Source of the DNA: Cyclaneusma minus
Taxonomy: Eukaryota > Ascomycota > Leotiomycetes > Marthamycetales > Marthamycetaceae
Length of the DNA: 64,000 bases
NCBI GenBank assembly: GCA_037179335.1
Contig: JAKZHN010000009.1
Location: 62,001 to 126,000 of the forward strand
Direction: 5' to 3'
Made by a program: the position numbers and the translations under genes. The notes under the pieces were generated by a model. That model was given only the letters and a program-made list of their open reading frames with translations. It had not been told where the DNA came from and did not search any database. Positions 14,456 to 26,444 of the stretch are shown one piece after another (within the stretch, counting starts at the first letter, position 1; each line of letters opens with the position of its first letter).

Positions 14456-15115
14456 ATGATCAAGCTCCCCTCAATATCCACCATGTCAAAGCTCTCCTCA
14501 AATCCCACCTTTTCCTCCCTCCACACCCACCTCCTCACCATCCGACCTCCCCTCCTCCCCCCAGGCCGCGCCCACAACCCCTCCCTCACAGCCGCCATCT
14601 CCTCTCTCCTCCTCCACCCCACCCTCGAAACCTCCCTCCATCTCCTCAACCTCGACCTCCCCAGTGCCCACTTCCTATGCCGCCACATGCAGTCCGCTCC
14701 CGCCTTCGAAGGCATGTATCTCCACGGCATCCTGCACCGCATAGAAGGCGACTACGACAATGCGCGTGCCTGGTACAGCGATGTTAAGGAATCCGAATGT
14801 TACATTTCTGTCTGGGGTAAGGAAGGCTGTAGTTGGAAAGATGTCAAAGATAAAGATGATGGGATATCAAAATTGGATCGGGGACAGCAATTTTTGAATA
14901 AGGTGCAGGAGTTTAAGCAGAAGAAGGTGGGTCGGAGAGAGGAGCTGGAGGAGGAGAGTCGGAAAGAGTTGGAAACGGTTATTGAGTGGTGTAAGAAGAA
15001 GTTTGGCACGGAGCGGATGGAGGATGCGAGTAAAGTGTGGGTACAGCCTAATAGTGAGATCCGGCAAATGGGGGAAGACCAAGTTAGTGGTGCTTCTGGG
15101 AGAAGGAAGTTTTGA
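14456..15115 (+). CDS. Conserved fungal protein of unknown function
   Basis: Single-exon frame of 219 residues from ATG 14456; a second in-frame ATG at 14483 is a possible alternative start. The sequence looks folded in its middle: HFLCRHMQSAPAFEGMYLHG, then ILHRIEGDYDNARAWYSDV, which has the feel of a helical repeat (a TPR-like hairpin). A long charged helix follows (KVQEFKQKKVGRREELEEES). I do not recognise a catalytic motif. Codon use in the first half is strongly C-biased, as in neighbouring genes, which supports real coding. The function is unknown. Confidence 0.65.
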   Translation: MIKLPSISTMSKLSSNPTFSSLHTHLLTIRPPLLPPGRAHNPSLTAAISSLLLHPTLETSLHLLNLDLPSAHFLCRHMQSAPAFEGMYLHGILHRIEGDYDNARAWYSDVKESECYISVWGKEGCSWKDVKDKDDGISKLDRGQQFLNKVQEFKQKKVGRREELEEESRKELETVIEWCKKKFGTERMEDASKVWVQPNSEIRQMGEDQVSGASGRRKF

Positions 15116-15416
15116 ATATCAAGAGTCGAAATGGGGAAGTTGAACCAGAGAATCAAGGACACATCACGGAAGTGACTAATTTACATCAATGGAACCATTA
15201 CTATGGTAAAATTCGATTAAAACGCACCGAGCTAGGCGCCCCAGCAAAGATTGCGAATGCATGGACTATCATTGCAACAAAACAAAAACACGAAAGAAGA
15301 ATCCCTATGCCATAAGGCCATCATCGTTCGAGGCTTCATGGCTACCGTGCTCCCATTGACAGGTCATACGCCGAGTTATCAACCCAAGTGTGTCTTCAGG
15401 AGACACGAAAAGGAAT

Positions 15417-16325
15417 TTAGCAACACTTGCCATTCTTCGCCGAGCTGTCCTCCCCTGAGGGAGTCAATGTGATGTTCGTGCCCTGTGAAATGCTCGCTCC
15501 TGCACCGTCGCCGTTGTCGAGGGCTTTCTGGGACACGATACGGTAGATTTCTAGAAATAAAGGTGAGCCAATACCAGGGGATATCGAGGGGGAGGGGGGT
15601 GGTTTGTGCTCCGACTTACCTGTGAGGATGTTCTGGAAGGCCAACTCAACGTTGCTGGCGTCCAGGGCGGAGGTCTCGATGAAAGAAAGGTTGTTCTCGC
15701 CTACGATGAAAGTATTATTAGCTGGTTTCCGAGACTTATGCGGGTAGGGCGTCCGTACTGGCAAATTGCTTGGCCTCTTCCGTCGGCACCGCCCTTAGAT
15801 GCCTCAAATCGCTCTTGTTTCCCACCAGCATGATGACAATGTTCGCGTCGGCATGGTCCCTCAGCTCCTTCAGCCACCTGGTCACGTTCTCGTATGTCTG
15901 GTGCTTGCTGATGTCGTAGACGAGCAGAGCTCCAACAGCACCCCTGTAGTAGGCAGATGTGATGGCGCGGTATCTCTCCTGTCCAGCGGTATCCCAGATC
16001 TGCGCCTTGATGGTCTTCGAGTCTACCTGGATGGAGCGCGTCGCAAACTCAACGCCGATAGTTGACTTGGAATCGAGGTTGAACTCATTGCGAGTGAATC
16101 GGCTCAGCAGGTTGGATTTACCGACACCCGAGTCTCCAATCAAGACCACTGTTGGCGGGGTTAGCAGACAGAAGGGATCCAGAGGGGCCAGGGCCAGGAT
16201 GCACCTTTGAAGAGGAACTGTGGGAGCAGCAGTCAGCAATGCGGATTGTGGACTTGGGTCGCAGCAGACAAGGGAGGCGTCTGGCAGCTGTGGCGGGGAC
16301 TTACATCGTACTCGTCGTTAGCCAT
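15417..16325 (-). CDS. ypt3: Rab11-type small GTPase Ypt3
   Basis: Five exons (16325-16305, 16217-16205, 16148-15759, 15700-15620, 15550-15417) give 212 residues. All Rab boxes are present: GDSGVGKSNLL (P-loop), STIGVEFATR (effector loop), WDTAGQERYR, GNKSDL and ETSALD, ending in a Cys-Cys pair for double geranylgeranylation. The match to Rab11/Ypt3 is close over the whole length (MANDEYDFLFKVVLIGDSG). It directs traffic from the late Golgi and recycling endosomes to the plasma membrane at hyphal tips. The second exon is only 13 bases (TTCCTCTTCAAAG, encoding FLFK plus one base) and is needed to link the 21-base first exon to the P-loop exon. The protein is complete and no key residue is missing. 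Confidence 0.95.
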
Positions 16326-17101
16326 GATTGCGGGCAAAGTGGGATGGTTGCGTGGAGATATACGGCTTCTGCGGTGGTGGGGTTGAGATTTGCTCGTCGG
16401 GGCAGGGCTGATGGCGAGGAGTGCTATGTGTGGAATGGAGGCCGCCTTGCTAAGTAGTGCCGCTGCTTCAGTGCTTTGTCGACGTCGCGATAGAACGTAG
16501 AAGGCTGCAGCAGCCTAACCGAGTTTCGGGCCCCCAGGAAAGTCCCTTCCCTGGCCTTGGCGCCATAAACACGGGGGTCTGCCATCTGGGAGCGAGCTAA
16601 CGAGCTTAATTAATTACATGTGCAGTATGCGCCCCCCGTGATCCTGCGGAATAATAATCATAGCTTCGCCGTGTAACTGCGTGTCGGCCCTCCTCTCATG
16701 TCCCCGCCAGACAGAGGTGCGAGAGCCCATCCCCTGCCTCACCTCAATTCCCCGTTTGTCAGGAGAGCACTGGCGGCCGCAGCTCCGCGTCGCCGGCCCT
16801 ACTTAGGTTCTCTCAACTGGAAAGTTAGGATCTGGCGTGCAATGCCAAATTGAAAGCCAAGCTTTTCGTTTCTCCCCGATCACGTGCCACCACCTTCCTC
16901 TTTGGGGTAACCTTCTAGCACCGTCACGCCTATTCACCCAGCTTGCACTTCCTTGGGACTTGGGTGCCTACCCCGCAAGCACCCAGCGACTACATAACCC
17001 TGAACCCACCTCGACTGCTTCACAAACCTCCACGCTTCCGACAGCTCGAGTGCCACGCTCCTATTTCACGCTCCGCATTCTGTTCGAATGGCTTCTCTAC
17101 C
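16326..17101. other. Divergent promoter region ypt3 / chromodomain gene
   Basis: About 780 GC-rich bases with no gene seen. The frame of the chromodomain gene stays open upstream of 17102 but contains no ATG there. Confidence 0.5.
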
Positions 17102-20100
17102 ATGACTTCTCAAGCGACAAATATGGCGGACCTGCGACAATCTCGCAGCATGTCGGCCGCTGAATATGAGAGCGAGGCCACGGACAGCGACAGCATCTCA
17201 CTTACGTCCACCCAGGCGGCCACATACAACGAAGGAGATCCCTTTCTGGTCGAGCAAATCCTGGCCGAGAAAAAAGAAGATGGTCAAACGAAGTATTTAC
17301 TCGAATGGAGAGACTTTCCCCTTCACGAGGCTACCTGGGAGCCTTCGGAACATCTAGAAACTGACGAGAACGGTGAATGTATCCTCTTGGAGGTATGGGA
17401 AAAGAAGAAGGCCGAAAAGAAAGTCGATCGCTCGATTGCTGCCAAATATGAGCAGGAAAAGCTGAAGCAGAAGAGAGAGCATGATAACCGCCATCGCCGA
17501 CGCAACGCCAAAAGAAGGAGGTTGGGCCTCTCGGAAACCGAGCCAATCGATAAGTCGCTGCCCAAGGCTCCAGTGAAGCCCGCCGCCAAAAAGAAGAACC
17601 AACCGCCCACGTCAAACGCAAATGGCAGCCGAGCCTCAAGCGAAGAGCCTCTGGCACTGAAACAGGTACCAGTAGTGGCTCGCTCCGATTCTCAGTCTCA
17701 GGACCGTCCACGAACGAAGCTCGTGTCAAGGGCTATTTTTAACAAGTCCAACAAACACGACGAATCAGATTCTGATATCGATCTACCTTCGGTCTCTGCA
17801 TTGGGAAAACGACCTGCAGAAGCAAACGCCGGCCTTAATCCTGTGATGCCGGCGAACAGGACCTCGACTACAGCGGTCAATAGTGAAAGCCCTAACAACG
17901 CGCTAGCCAAAAAGGACGGGCAAAAGTCCAAGAAGTCGGAAAAGACTGGCGAGGTTAACAGTGAACGAAGGCCATCTATGGGCAGCCCGTCAATTCTTCC
18001 GGTAAGCTTGGCTTGTGCTACATATGTATCCCTCTTGTTTTCGATAGCATAACATCAACTAACTTCATTTAAAAGAACAATGGGCCCAGCACACATACGC
18101 AACTTTCGCCTGCTGCCCAGGATACGCCCCCAGTCAAACGCGGTCCGGGGCGTCCACGAAAGCACCCACTTTCAGCAGTAGAACCTCACGTGAGCCCGAA
18201 TGCAACGCAGCCGAGTGCTGTGGTAGTTAGCCCAAGCACCAGAGGAGGTGCCGTCAGGGGGAGGGGGCGTCCGAGAGGCAGCGGTATAGGCAGTAATAGA
18301 GGAGCGATCAAGCGGCCCGCTACACTCAATGTCTTCCAATCGGTTACCAACTCAGGTGTCGATGTCGCTCTTACCCCAAATCCGCCAAAAAAGAGAAAGA
18401 CGTTGGCTGATAACGCAGCCGACCAGAGTAAAGAGCCTGTACTCTTTTCAAACATGAGGCTAGGACGCAAAGCCTACCTCCAAGGAAAAGCTCTCGCTGA
18501 CCGCGCTCCGGATCCATCAGTGATCGACTTGGTCAATCCCAAAGAGGCTGCTAACTTATCCGCTCTTCGAAAGACCAGTTTAGCGAACAGCGAAGCTGTC
18601 CGAACAGTGTCAGATAGAACTGGCAGCGAAGAGACGGCGAGCGGCTTAGCGGGTCCGGCACAAGTATCAGGGGCGCCTTCTAGTGACAGGACTATGGAAC
18701 GGAGCCAGAGCCTTGATGAGTCTGCTGGAGAGAAGCCCACGACCGCCGGTGACCGCCCCGCCAAGCCCAAAAGACGCCCTTCGGTGAGGTTTGCGGATGA
18801 CATGGATGGACTACTCTTCGATGAGCCAGCTCCAATGGAGAACACGACAGCTGGGCCCTCAAGCGTCGAAAGGGCGGCACCAATAGGCGCTTCGGCCAAT
18901 CACGATGCCGCTCTGGCTCAGACTGCTGCGGTATCGACTCCGCAGATAGATATTCCACCAAACGCTCAGCCATCACTATGGGTAGGGAACATCCATGACT
19001 CAATACACCCACCGATACTCGGACAGATATTTGAAAAGTATGGAGGGTTACACTCCGTTAGGAAAGTGCCGGGGGAGCCTTTTGGGTTTGTTAATTACCT
19101 CCGTGTCGAGGATGCTGTGCTAGGGCTTAGGGCGCTCCAAGGCTTTGTTTTCTGCGAAGGTGCAAAGCCATTTATCATCAATTTCGCCCTGCCGAAGTAC
19201 TTTGATGGAACGAAGTCCGGTGGTATTCTATACGTGGGTGGTCCGAACCGAACCGTGGCTGGTTCGAACCTAACCGTGAATACAAGAATCCCAACAGCTC
19301 CACGAGCATTCTTTCAGGAGGGTTCGCCGCAGCAGATGACCGACATGGATTCTGTCCCAAACAGCCCGAGTCCCCTTACTGGTTCCCCATCGACGGCTAT
19401 TGTAACAGCTCCCGCAAATCCTATCGTACCAGTAGTAAGACCCATACTGAAAAAGATCAAGCTGGATCAGTACCAGAAGCGCTCGTCATATGTGATGGAC
19501 GCTGAATCAGTTATAACGAAGGCGACTTTTGGGAGCGACAGTTCGGTTTCAGCTCGGATTTCGTTCAATGGTCTCCGCAAAGATGATGCTGATGGCTGGA
19601 AAAGACAATTAATTAACGCCGGAGACCTGTTCTTCGACTTACTGACCCTATCTGCCGACTTCGGGTCGCAGAAGTGTTTCTTTCAGACAACCCTGGCCTC
19701 ACCAACCACGCCAGCCCACACTCCCCATCTAGCGTTGGGGAACATCCATACCGATGCCAAAGATGCTGACACCATAGACGCTGTCGCAGAAAACCTTAAG
19801 CTTCGCATGGCGGGGCTCACAGCAGTCATTGGGGATTTAGTTGTTCTTCTGTTTCCAACTGGTGGCGATTCATGGACTTTCATCAATAACGAAAAGGGGA
19901 GCACCGGCTCGAGCTCGCTGAAGTATTACGTTTTCAGTAGTCCCTATCCTATCGACTCCAAGATCAAGACACATAGCCTCAAAGACGGCGATGTTGACGA
20001 AAAGCCTGAGAAAAAGGTCCCTCGCATATTGCACGAGGGCTTCGATTACGACTCCCTCATACCGCCTCCAAAGCCGGATGCCTCTTTTCACAACTTTTAC

Positions 20101-22083
20101 CTAGTCTTTCCACCCGCTGCGAACGAAACGCAAAAGTACTTGGAAACTTGGCTGAAGGCATGCAACCCCGAATGCCAGGTGTTACTATCATCCAGAGATT
20201 CCTGGAACAGCTTTATCAAAAATCTGCAGGAGAACGAGTCTCGTCGCAAGTCAAACCTCCCAAAAGAGACCCCGAATGGCTGTTCGGTGGATGGCGGTGC
20301 AATTGTTATCCACGAGACTCTCGTACCCATGATCCAGAAGATTCCTAATCTCTCTAGAATCATACTAAGGCATAGCTACTTATGTGTCTGGTCTCTGGCA
20401 GATGAGTCTATCAGGTACCCGATGGTCGGACAAGACACCTGCCAGCTATCGTTGACGCAATTAATGCGTTCCGGTGGTGCCATCTTGTTGGCACCTAGTT
20501 TCATATTGGCCAACCCGGTCGAGACCTGTCAGCTTCTGAAATGGATCCAGAAAAGAGCGCGAATCTCGTGTTCATCCAGTTGGAAGCTGGTTTCTTGCAA
20601 CCTGCTCTCTAAATTCTTACTCGAAACGGCCATCGACAAAGACATTGAGCGAAGCATACATGAACGAACTTTTGTCTCGGCTACAGAAGGAAAAGATGCT
20701 GCTGCTATTAGAAAGAAAATCAGCTACGCGGATTGTGCTGCGAGGTTCGACAGCTACGGGATTGTGGAGCAGATGCTGGATCCCGAGCCTAAAGACGAGA
20801 ACCTGCCAAAGGACGAGAAACTAGCAAAGGACAAGAAGCTTCAAAGATATCCACTGGAATATGATCCAGAAACGCTTGACGAACAATGCCCGATTGTCTA
20901 TGCGGACGCATCTATCGAAGCGGACGACGAGGTCGGCCTCTCGGAATGGTTTGCTTCTTGGGCCCTTTGCAGGCTTGAAGATCATAGACGATTCGTCATC
21001 ATCGGGACTGGTGAGACTGCTGATGCCAAACGCTTGTGCAGCGAGAAAGGGGCGGTGGACAAGAATGACGGGAACGAGAACTCGCCACCTCTCGAGAATA
21101 ATGGCGGGAACGAGAATTTGCCAGTTCGTGAGCAAAGTATTCAGCACCAGTCAATAGATATCGTCAGCAGTCCCCAACCGGCCGCGAGAACCGCTGCCGA
21201 GCAAAGTATCCAGCACGAGTTGGCAGATATGGTCATCAGTGACCAACCGGCCGCGAACTCGATTGTCAATGCTTTGGCAGTCGCGTGCCCCTTCTACCAC
21301 AAGGGAACTTGCTCGCGTGGAAGCACCTGCAGCTTTCGGCACGATCTTCCCAATGAACCACAAGATGGCGAGCAGCCACAAGGCAAAGGCGCTGGGGAAA
21401 CTCCGGTTGAAGCATTCATAGCCATCACAGGTGCGAATTTGCAAACCGCCGAGGCCGTTTTGCAGCAAGTAAGCAACAATGTGGAAAAGGCCGTCGAAAA
21501 GTTCTACGGAGGAGAGATCGAAGGTCTTCTGGGAGATATCGCACCGTCGGGTCAAGAGAATGTCGGTCCGCAGGTATCCAAAGCTGGCATAGTCAAAAAC
21601 GAGCTCGGCCGGTCTTTCGTCCCCTTCTCAGTCCGTACCAATGGTTCCTCTCGACCAGAAATCCCGGTCAGGCCAGGTTATATACCTCCTGAGGACAAGG
21701 AAGTTTACAAGAACCGACGAGTCATCAACGGATTTCCCCAGTACGAGATCTCCAGCTCGTCGCGTACTGGAACCTTAGACGGACCTGGCTTGGCATGTAA
21801 GTACAGCACTGGAAATGACTTGAAATCAACTGCTAATCGTTTTTCAGCTAGCCGAACAACACCCAGCATACAGGCCAGGAGGGAGAAGACTATCCTTCAG
21901 CTAGATGGACCATCAGAGCCTGCTGCCAATCCGGCCAGGGAAGTCGCGACGGATGAACCGGTGTTCAAGTCCCTCGAGCCTACCTCGAAATGGTACAAGA
22001 GGCGCTGGGAAGAGGGCAAGGGCTGGGAGCACCTCACGATCGTTACCAGCTGGGAGAAAGCGGTTAAGGTTCTGGGAATTTGA
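17102..22083 (+). CDS. Large chromodomain protein with RRM, CCCH finger and UBA-like domain (Chp1-like layout)
   Basis: Exons 17102-18001, 18076-21796 and 21848-22083 give 1618 residues. Residues ~46-100 are a chromodomain (GDPFLVEQILAEKKEDGQTK then YLLEWRDFPLHEATWEP); F48, W69 and F72 line up with the aromatic cage of HP1, so methyl-lysine binding is likely. Basic AT-hook-like stretches follow (KRGPGRPRKHP, RGRGRPRGSG). Residues ~600-675 are an RRM (SLWVGNIHDSI ... GFVNYLRVEDAVLGLRAL). A folded region of ~775-1200 contains no motif I can name with certainty. A CCCH zinc finger lies at ~1370-1391 (CPFYHKGTCSRGSTCSFRH), and a UBA-like helix bundle at ~1409-1447. Chromodomain followed by RRM recalls fission yeast Chp1 of the RITS complex; orthology is inference. 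The last intron is 51 bases, so retaining it would not shift the frame. Confidence 0.82.
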
Positions 22084-23819
22084 AGAGAATAAGCACTGAG
22101 GCGTGGCGGGGCCTGGTTTTGGAAGGGATGTGTGAAAATCCTTTCATGCAGCGGAACATGTGCTATTCGGGCAGCGGTGCTTACAACTGTGGATTTTTAT
22201 CTCTTGCAAGGGCTTGCGGTGTTGCTCCATGTATGGTATACCCATTTGCTATTTGGACGCTCGATTCTCATCACGAAGCCAAAGCGCTATCGAAGGTACT
22301 TAGCATGTTATGGAATGGACGGCTTTATTGACAAGTTCTGGCTTGTATTGATGGTGTGGCTAGGGATGCGACCATGTTATTTGAAGGACAAAGATCGCAG
22401 GCATGACTGAGGGGACTTAAGCAGTAGACGATGCGCCTGGGCACCAAGCTTCTACATACAACTCATGATCTCAGATCTTTTCAATTGGTAAGGATATTGC
22501 TAGTAGGCAGTTAAGGAATTTCCTAGCCATGTTGAAGAATTTCCCAAAAATCGGGAATTTGTGGACCCGTGGTACATCAATGTAGTTCGAGAATTGGCTA
22601 ATGATGGAGGATGTTCCTGGTAATCAGCCTATATCACGTAGTTCTAGCTCTAGAAATGCGGAGGCTGGGAGACAGGGCGGAACGGCGGCTTCTTGGGCAT
22701 GCGTCACAGCAGTACATAGTCTAGCATTGGAAATGGCGGTATCTCGACTATTTCTGGACTTGAATGGCTGGATTGAGTCTCGGTTGGCAGTAGTGAAACA
22801 GAAAACGGCTCTTCTGGTGGCACTGGTTGGGCTGCAGATCTCGCACAGTTCGGTGGAGCTAGAGCAGCTTGCACTGGTCTTGGACTCTTGGTGCGGCGAT
22901 GGCGGTTATGTGGGAATTGTGGAAGGGCGTGCGGCTCGGGAGGGAGACGATCTTCGCGTTTCGACTCGGCTGGGAGCTCCACAGCTGCTGGCAGGCAGGG
23001 CGCCGAGGGAGGTTCGGGCTTCATCTTAAAGTCGATAGCGGCGTTTCCGCTCTGGGAGCGCCCGTGTGGGATTGAGAGACATAAGCTTTGGCGACCACCA
23101 CGACTGGCAGGATGTGCCTGTACATGTACCTTATTTCTGACCGTGGCGCTAAGGCCTACCGGGCGCTGCCATTGGCCGGCGAGCGGCAGGCCAGCCATCG
23201 TGCATTGTCCCAATTTCCTGGCTGCGAGAGCTCTCCAGCGACGGCGAAAGGCACCGACCATTGCCTGATGCCTCATCCACTACATGTAAGGGCCTTGCTG
23301 TGACGAGACGTGCCCGTCCCCATGCAAGGACACCGTGGCTTCACTTCTTCCCCAGATCCTCACGACTCGGCAGAGACGCCATCGTGTCCATACTCGCCCA
23401 CCGATATACCCTCAGACTCGCGAAGACCGAACTCCACGCTGACTGCACCACCCCCGGCTTCTTGGCCGAAGCTGGCCCTCTTCTGCCAACACGCGCCGTG
23501 AGTTGTCGTCCAGCCTCCGTGCCGCCGTTTGCACCGCTCAAACGACTGCGATCGCTCTGCCCAATATACTTCCGTTCGGAGTCCCTGTCCGTCAAACGGG
23601 GCATGCCCACCGCACCCAAGACCCGGCCATCGAAGCTCGCCGACACCTGGTCCTGCGGAGTAGCCACTCTATTTCCGCCCCATTAAAGAATCCCGTCTGG
23701 TAGCTGGCACAGAGGCTGAACTGGCTCCGAAAACCCTTCGCAGACCGACATCTACAAGCCTCAATCCTCGTACATGAGCAGCATAGAAACAGCTGAATTG
23801 TCGCCGACTGGTCAATATA
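22084..23819. other. Long intergenic stretch before the Chs7-like gene
   Basis: About 1.7 kb. A minus-strand proline-rich frame over 22704-23276 and several overlapping plus-strand frames are GC-rich shadows of one another, with no recognisable domain. None is supported as a gene, though a small species-specific protein cannot be excluded. Confidence 0.4.
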
Positions 23820-25001
23820 ATGGGGTCCACTCAGTTTGGAGATTTTCATGTAACAACCCCAGGTCAATCCTTTTCTCCGACTCCGCTAATCAAACTTCCC
23901 CCAGAATTTCTGTCGAGACTCGACTCTCCCTGTCTGCAATGTAGGCCCTCTCCGATACCATGCTTCTTCTTCTGTCGATCGCAGATGTGCTATATGGGTG
24001 GGCTGCTAATTGAAGCGCGAGTAGCTTTTCTCTCCGTCTCATGACCAATACGGCTATGGAGGGTGCGAGCTCACAGGCATTTCCTTGAGTGGTGGCCGGC
24101 ACCTGGGTAATCTGGGTCAGTAGCTAAAGACCTCTTCTCATTTTTAGAGTATACTGATGATATCTAGGCTCTATACTACTTTGCGGTATTGCTATCGTGG
24201 CATCTGCTTATATGCTATGGAGGTCAGAGAGGAAAGCCGCAGCCGTAGGGCGAAGGTACAAAATTGCTTCCCTGTGTATTAATCCTCACAAGCAGCTGCT
24301 GACATTGTGCACAGGGAGATGCAACTTTTCTTGCTGGGATATATGGTAATTGAACTCTGCGAAATCTTCACAGTCGGCGAATTCCCTCTCAGCTCAACAG
24401 CTCGCATAGTATGTGCTACTCTCTCGTGTAGTCAAGCTTGGCTGACATTCTCCAGGCATTCACCGGAATCCACCTCGGCATGATAGTCGCAACCCTCTGG
24501 ATCCTAATGCTTAACGCCGTAGTAGGCTACCAGCTTGTCGACGACGGCACCCCCCTCTCCCTCGGCCTCATTCTCGCCTCCGCCACCGCCCTCTTCATCG
24601 GCACCGGCTACATCGCCCTCGACACCGGCTACAGCTGGACCGGCCACTTCGACTCCAGTCTCTCCGGACAAAACCGCAACATCGGCCTCTACGTACTCTA
24701 CCAACTCGCGCCCTTAATCTTCCTCACCATCTTCTTCTTCCTCGAATCCATCCTCGTTCTGCGGGTCTTGGGCGAGCGAAAGCCTATGATCTATCTGGGC
24801 AGCGCGGCGTTGCTGTTTGCGCTGGGACAGATTTTCAACTACGTCATCAGCACGCATATCTGCAATGGGACGAATGGGAAGATTGATGGCGCGTTGTTTG
24901 AGACGTTTTTTACCCTGTGTGCGGTGGTGATGGTGTGGGTGTTCTGGTCGAGCATAACAGAGGACGACTGGCCGATGCCCGTGGGAAATACATACCCCTA
25001 A
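23820..25001 (+). CDS. chs7: Chitin synthase export chaperone (Chs7 family)
   Basis: Six exons (23820-23849, 23905-23940, 24025-24115, 24168-24255, 24315-24408, 24456-25001) give 294 residues. The assembled start, MGSTQFGDFHNFCRDSTLPVC, followed by a Cys-rich lumenal segment and then seven hydrophobic helices, is the Chs7 plan. Recognisable segments are GSILLCGIAIVASAYML, MQLFLLGYMVIELCEIF, AFTGIHLGMIVATLWIL, a glycine-rich helix with IALDTGY, and the last helix before DDWPMPVGNTYP. Chs7 proteins sit in the ER membrane and are needed for chitin synthase to leave the ER. The two first exons are very short (30 and 36 bases); every splice join keeps the frame. A Chs7 paralogue with another cargo is the alternative. 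Confidence 0.87.
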
Positions 25002-26437
25002 GGAAGGAGAAAAAAGCACACGAAAAGTCAGTCAGGGGAGTTACCGGTCTGGGTTTAACGAAATACCTTGGGATTCATGGTTTAAAAATAATTGATGGCG
25101 AACCGACAGCACGTCAAGGTTCTCGACAGTCTGAAAAGATGGAGGAAAGATGGCTGGCAGCTTCACCGGATACGTTCAGGATGAACTCGCTGGAAGTTTG
25201 AGGGCCGCTTAATCCGAGTGGCGCGCTCTTTGCATGTTCTGAAAGCATGGTGTATGGGTTTCTCTTATGTTCTCTCTCATTTTTTTGCATGAGCTGGGAA
25301 TCTTTCTTCCATTGGCGTTTCAACATCAGTAGTATACCCCCCCTTCTATTTGCATGTAATTCAGCCGGCAACGAATATGAGACAATTCTAATTTCACGCA
25401 CTTCCGCTCACACGACATGATCTGCCGCGCCTCAAAACTCGAGCGAACTCCCTGTTGCTTCAATCATCTGGAAGATTTGCGATGGTTTGGTGTTGGGAAG
25501 AGAGTTTGAGCGGCCGGGTGCACAAGCTGGCGCTGCTTGTGGTTCAATGTTGTTGACTTGTCTCACGGCTGCCAATGTGGGACGAAGTCATGGAGCCTGT
25601 TCTATTGTTCCCATCCCGTCAGTGCACAAAGCTGGTGGTTAGTGGCACGAAATATTTCAACGGTTTTGGGGAAGCTAGGTCTCCAGATATGCTTGTAGGA
25701 AAGCCCGTCTGTCTATCGAGTCGGCATCCTTGAGCTTTACAGAGTACAGAGTTAATTATCGCCGTGGAGCTTGCCAGTTCGACATATATATTTCAAAGGC
25801 ATACAAACCTGTCATGCTGGATGTTGAACCACTGGCAGTGATTCTCAACTGCTCCTGTAGATTCGTATCCGCAACTCGGTGACCGATATCGTCAAGTTCA
25901 AATCCGTCTCAACTTTGACACCAGTTTTTCAGTTATCAAATCTTTGTTCCTAAAAGACAAATGTTACACCTTTCAAATCTCGAAATCCGAGAAATTGTAG
26001 AACAGCTCAAATGTACATGTATCAGTCCTCAATCTCTTAGGCTCGTTTGGATCAGCGAAACACGAGCTCGGGCCTCGACGCACGTCATGGCATCGGACGA
26101 ACGTGCTGCACCGCCACAGTGGCTGAGTCTGACAGCTCTTGCGATATCTACCTCCACAGTACTTCGAGCTCTTCCTTACATAGAATATTCTCAAAACCCT
26201 CGAGCTCGACTTCTGTAGCTGAATCTTTCATTTGCTTTGTTTCCAATTGGCTGAGCAGGAAATACACCAGCCAAATCGAATTCCTGGAGGCGCCTTGTCA
26301 ATTTGAGATAACCTTCTGACAGACGTCAATCCGCCCCTCTTACCCCGAACTCACCTTCCGCCGCCCGAGCTTACCAGCTTCTACGACTCGAGTACTTCGA
26401 CGCTTTCCTTCACTCAACTTATGAATACATCGACACT
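25002..26437. other. Intergenic upstream of the MINDY gene
   Basis: About 1.4 kb without a supported gene. The last ~130 bases are pyrimidine-rich and should be the 5' leader of the next gene. Confidence 0.5.
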
Positions 26438-26444
26438 ATGGTGA
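26421..26444 (+). promoter_or_regulatory. Short upstream reading frame overlapping the MINDY start
   Basis: An ATG at 26421 opens a 7-codon frame (MNTSTLW) whose TGA ends at 26444, overlapping the main ATG at 26438 in another frame. Such a frame could reduce translation of the main product. It matters only if the transcript starts upstream of 26421, which the sequence cannot show. Confidence 0.4.

Noticed and set aside
22704..23276. 190-residue minus-strand proline-rich frame
   Set aside because: No clear initiation context, no domain, and overlapping frames on the other strand are equally long. GC-rich sequence with few stops is a sufficient explanation.
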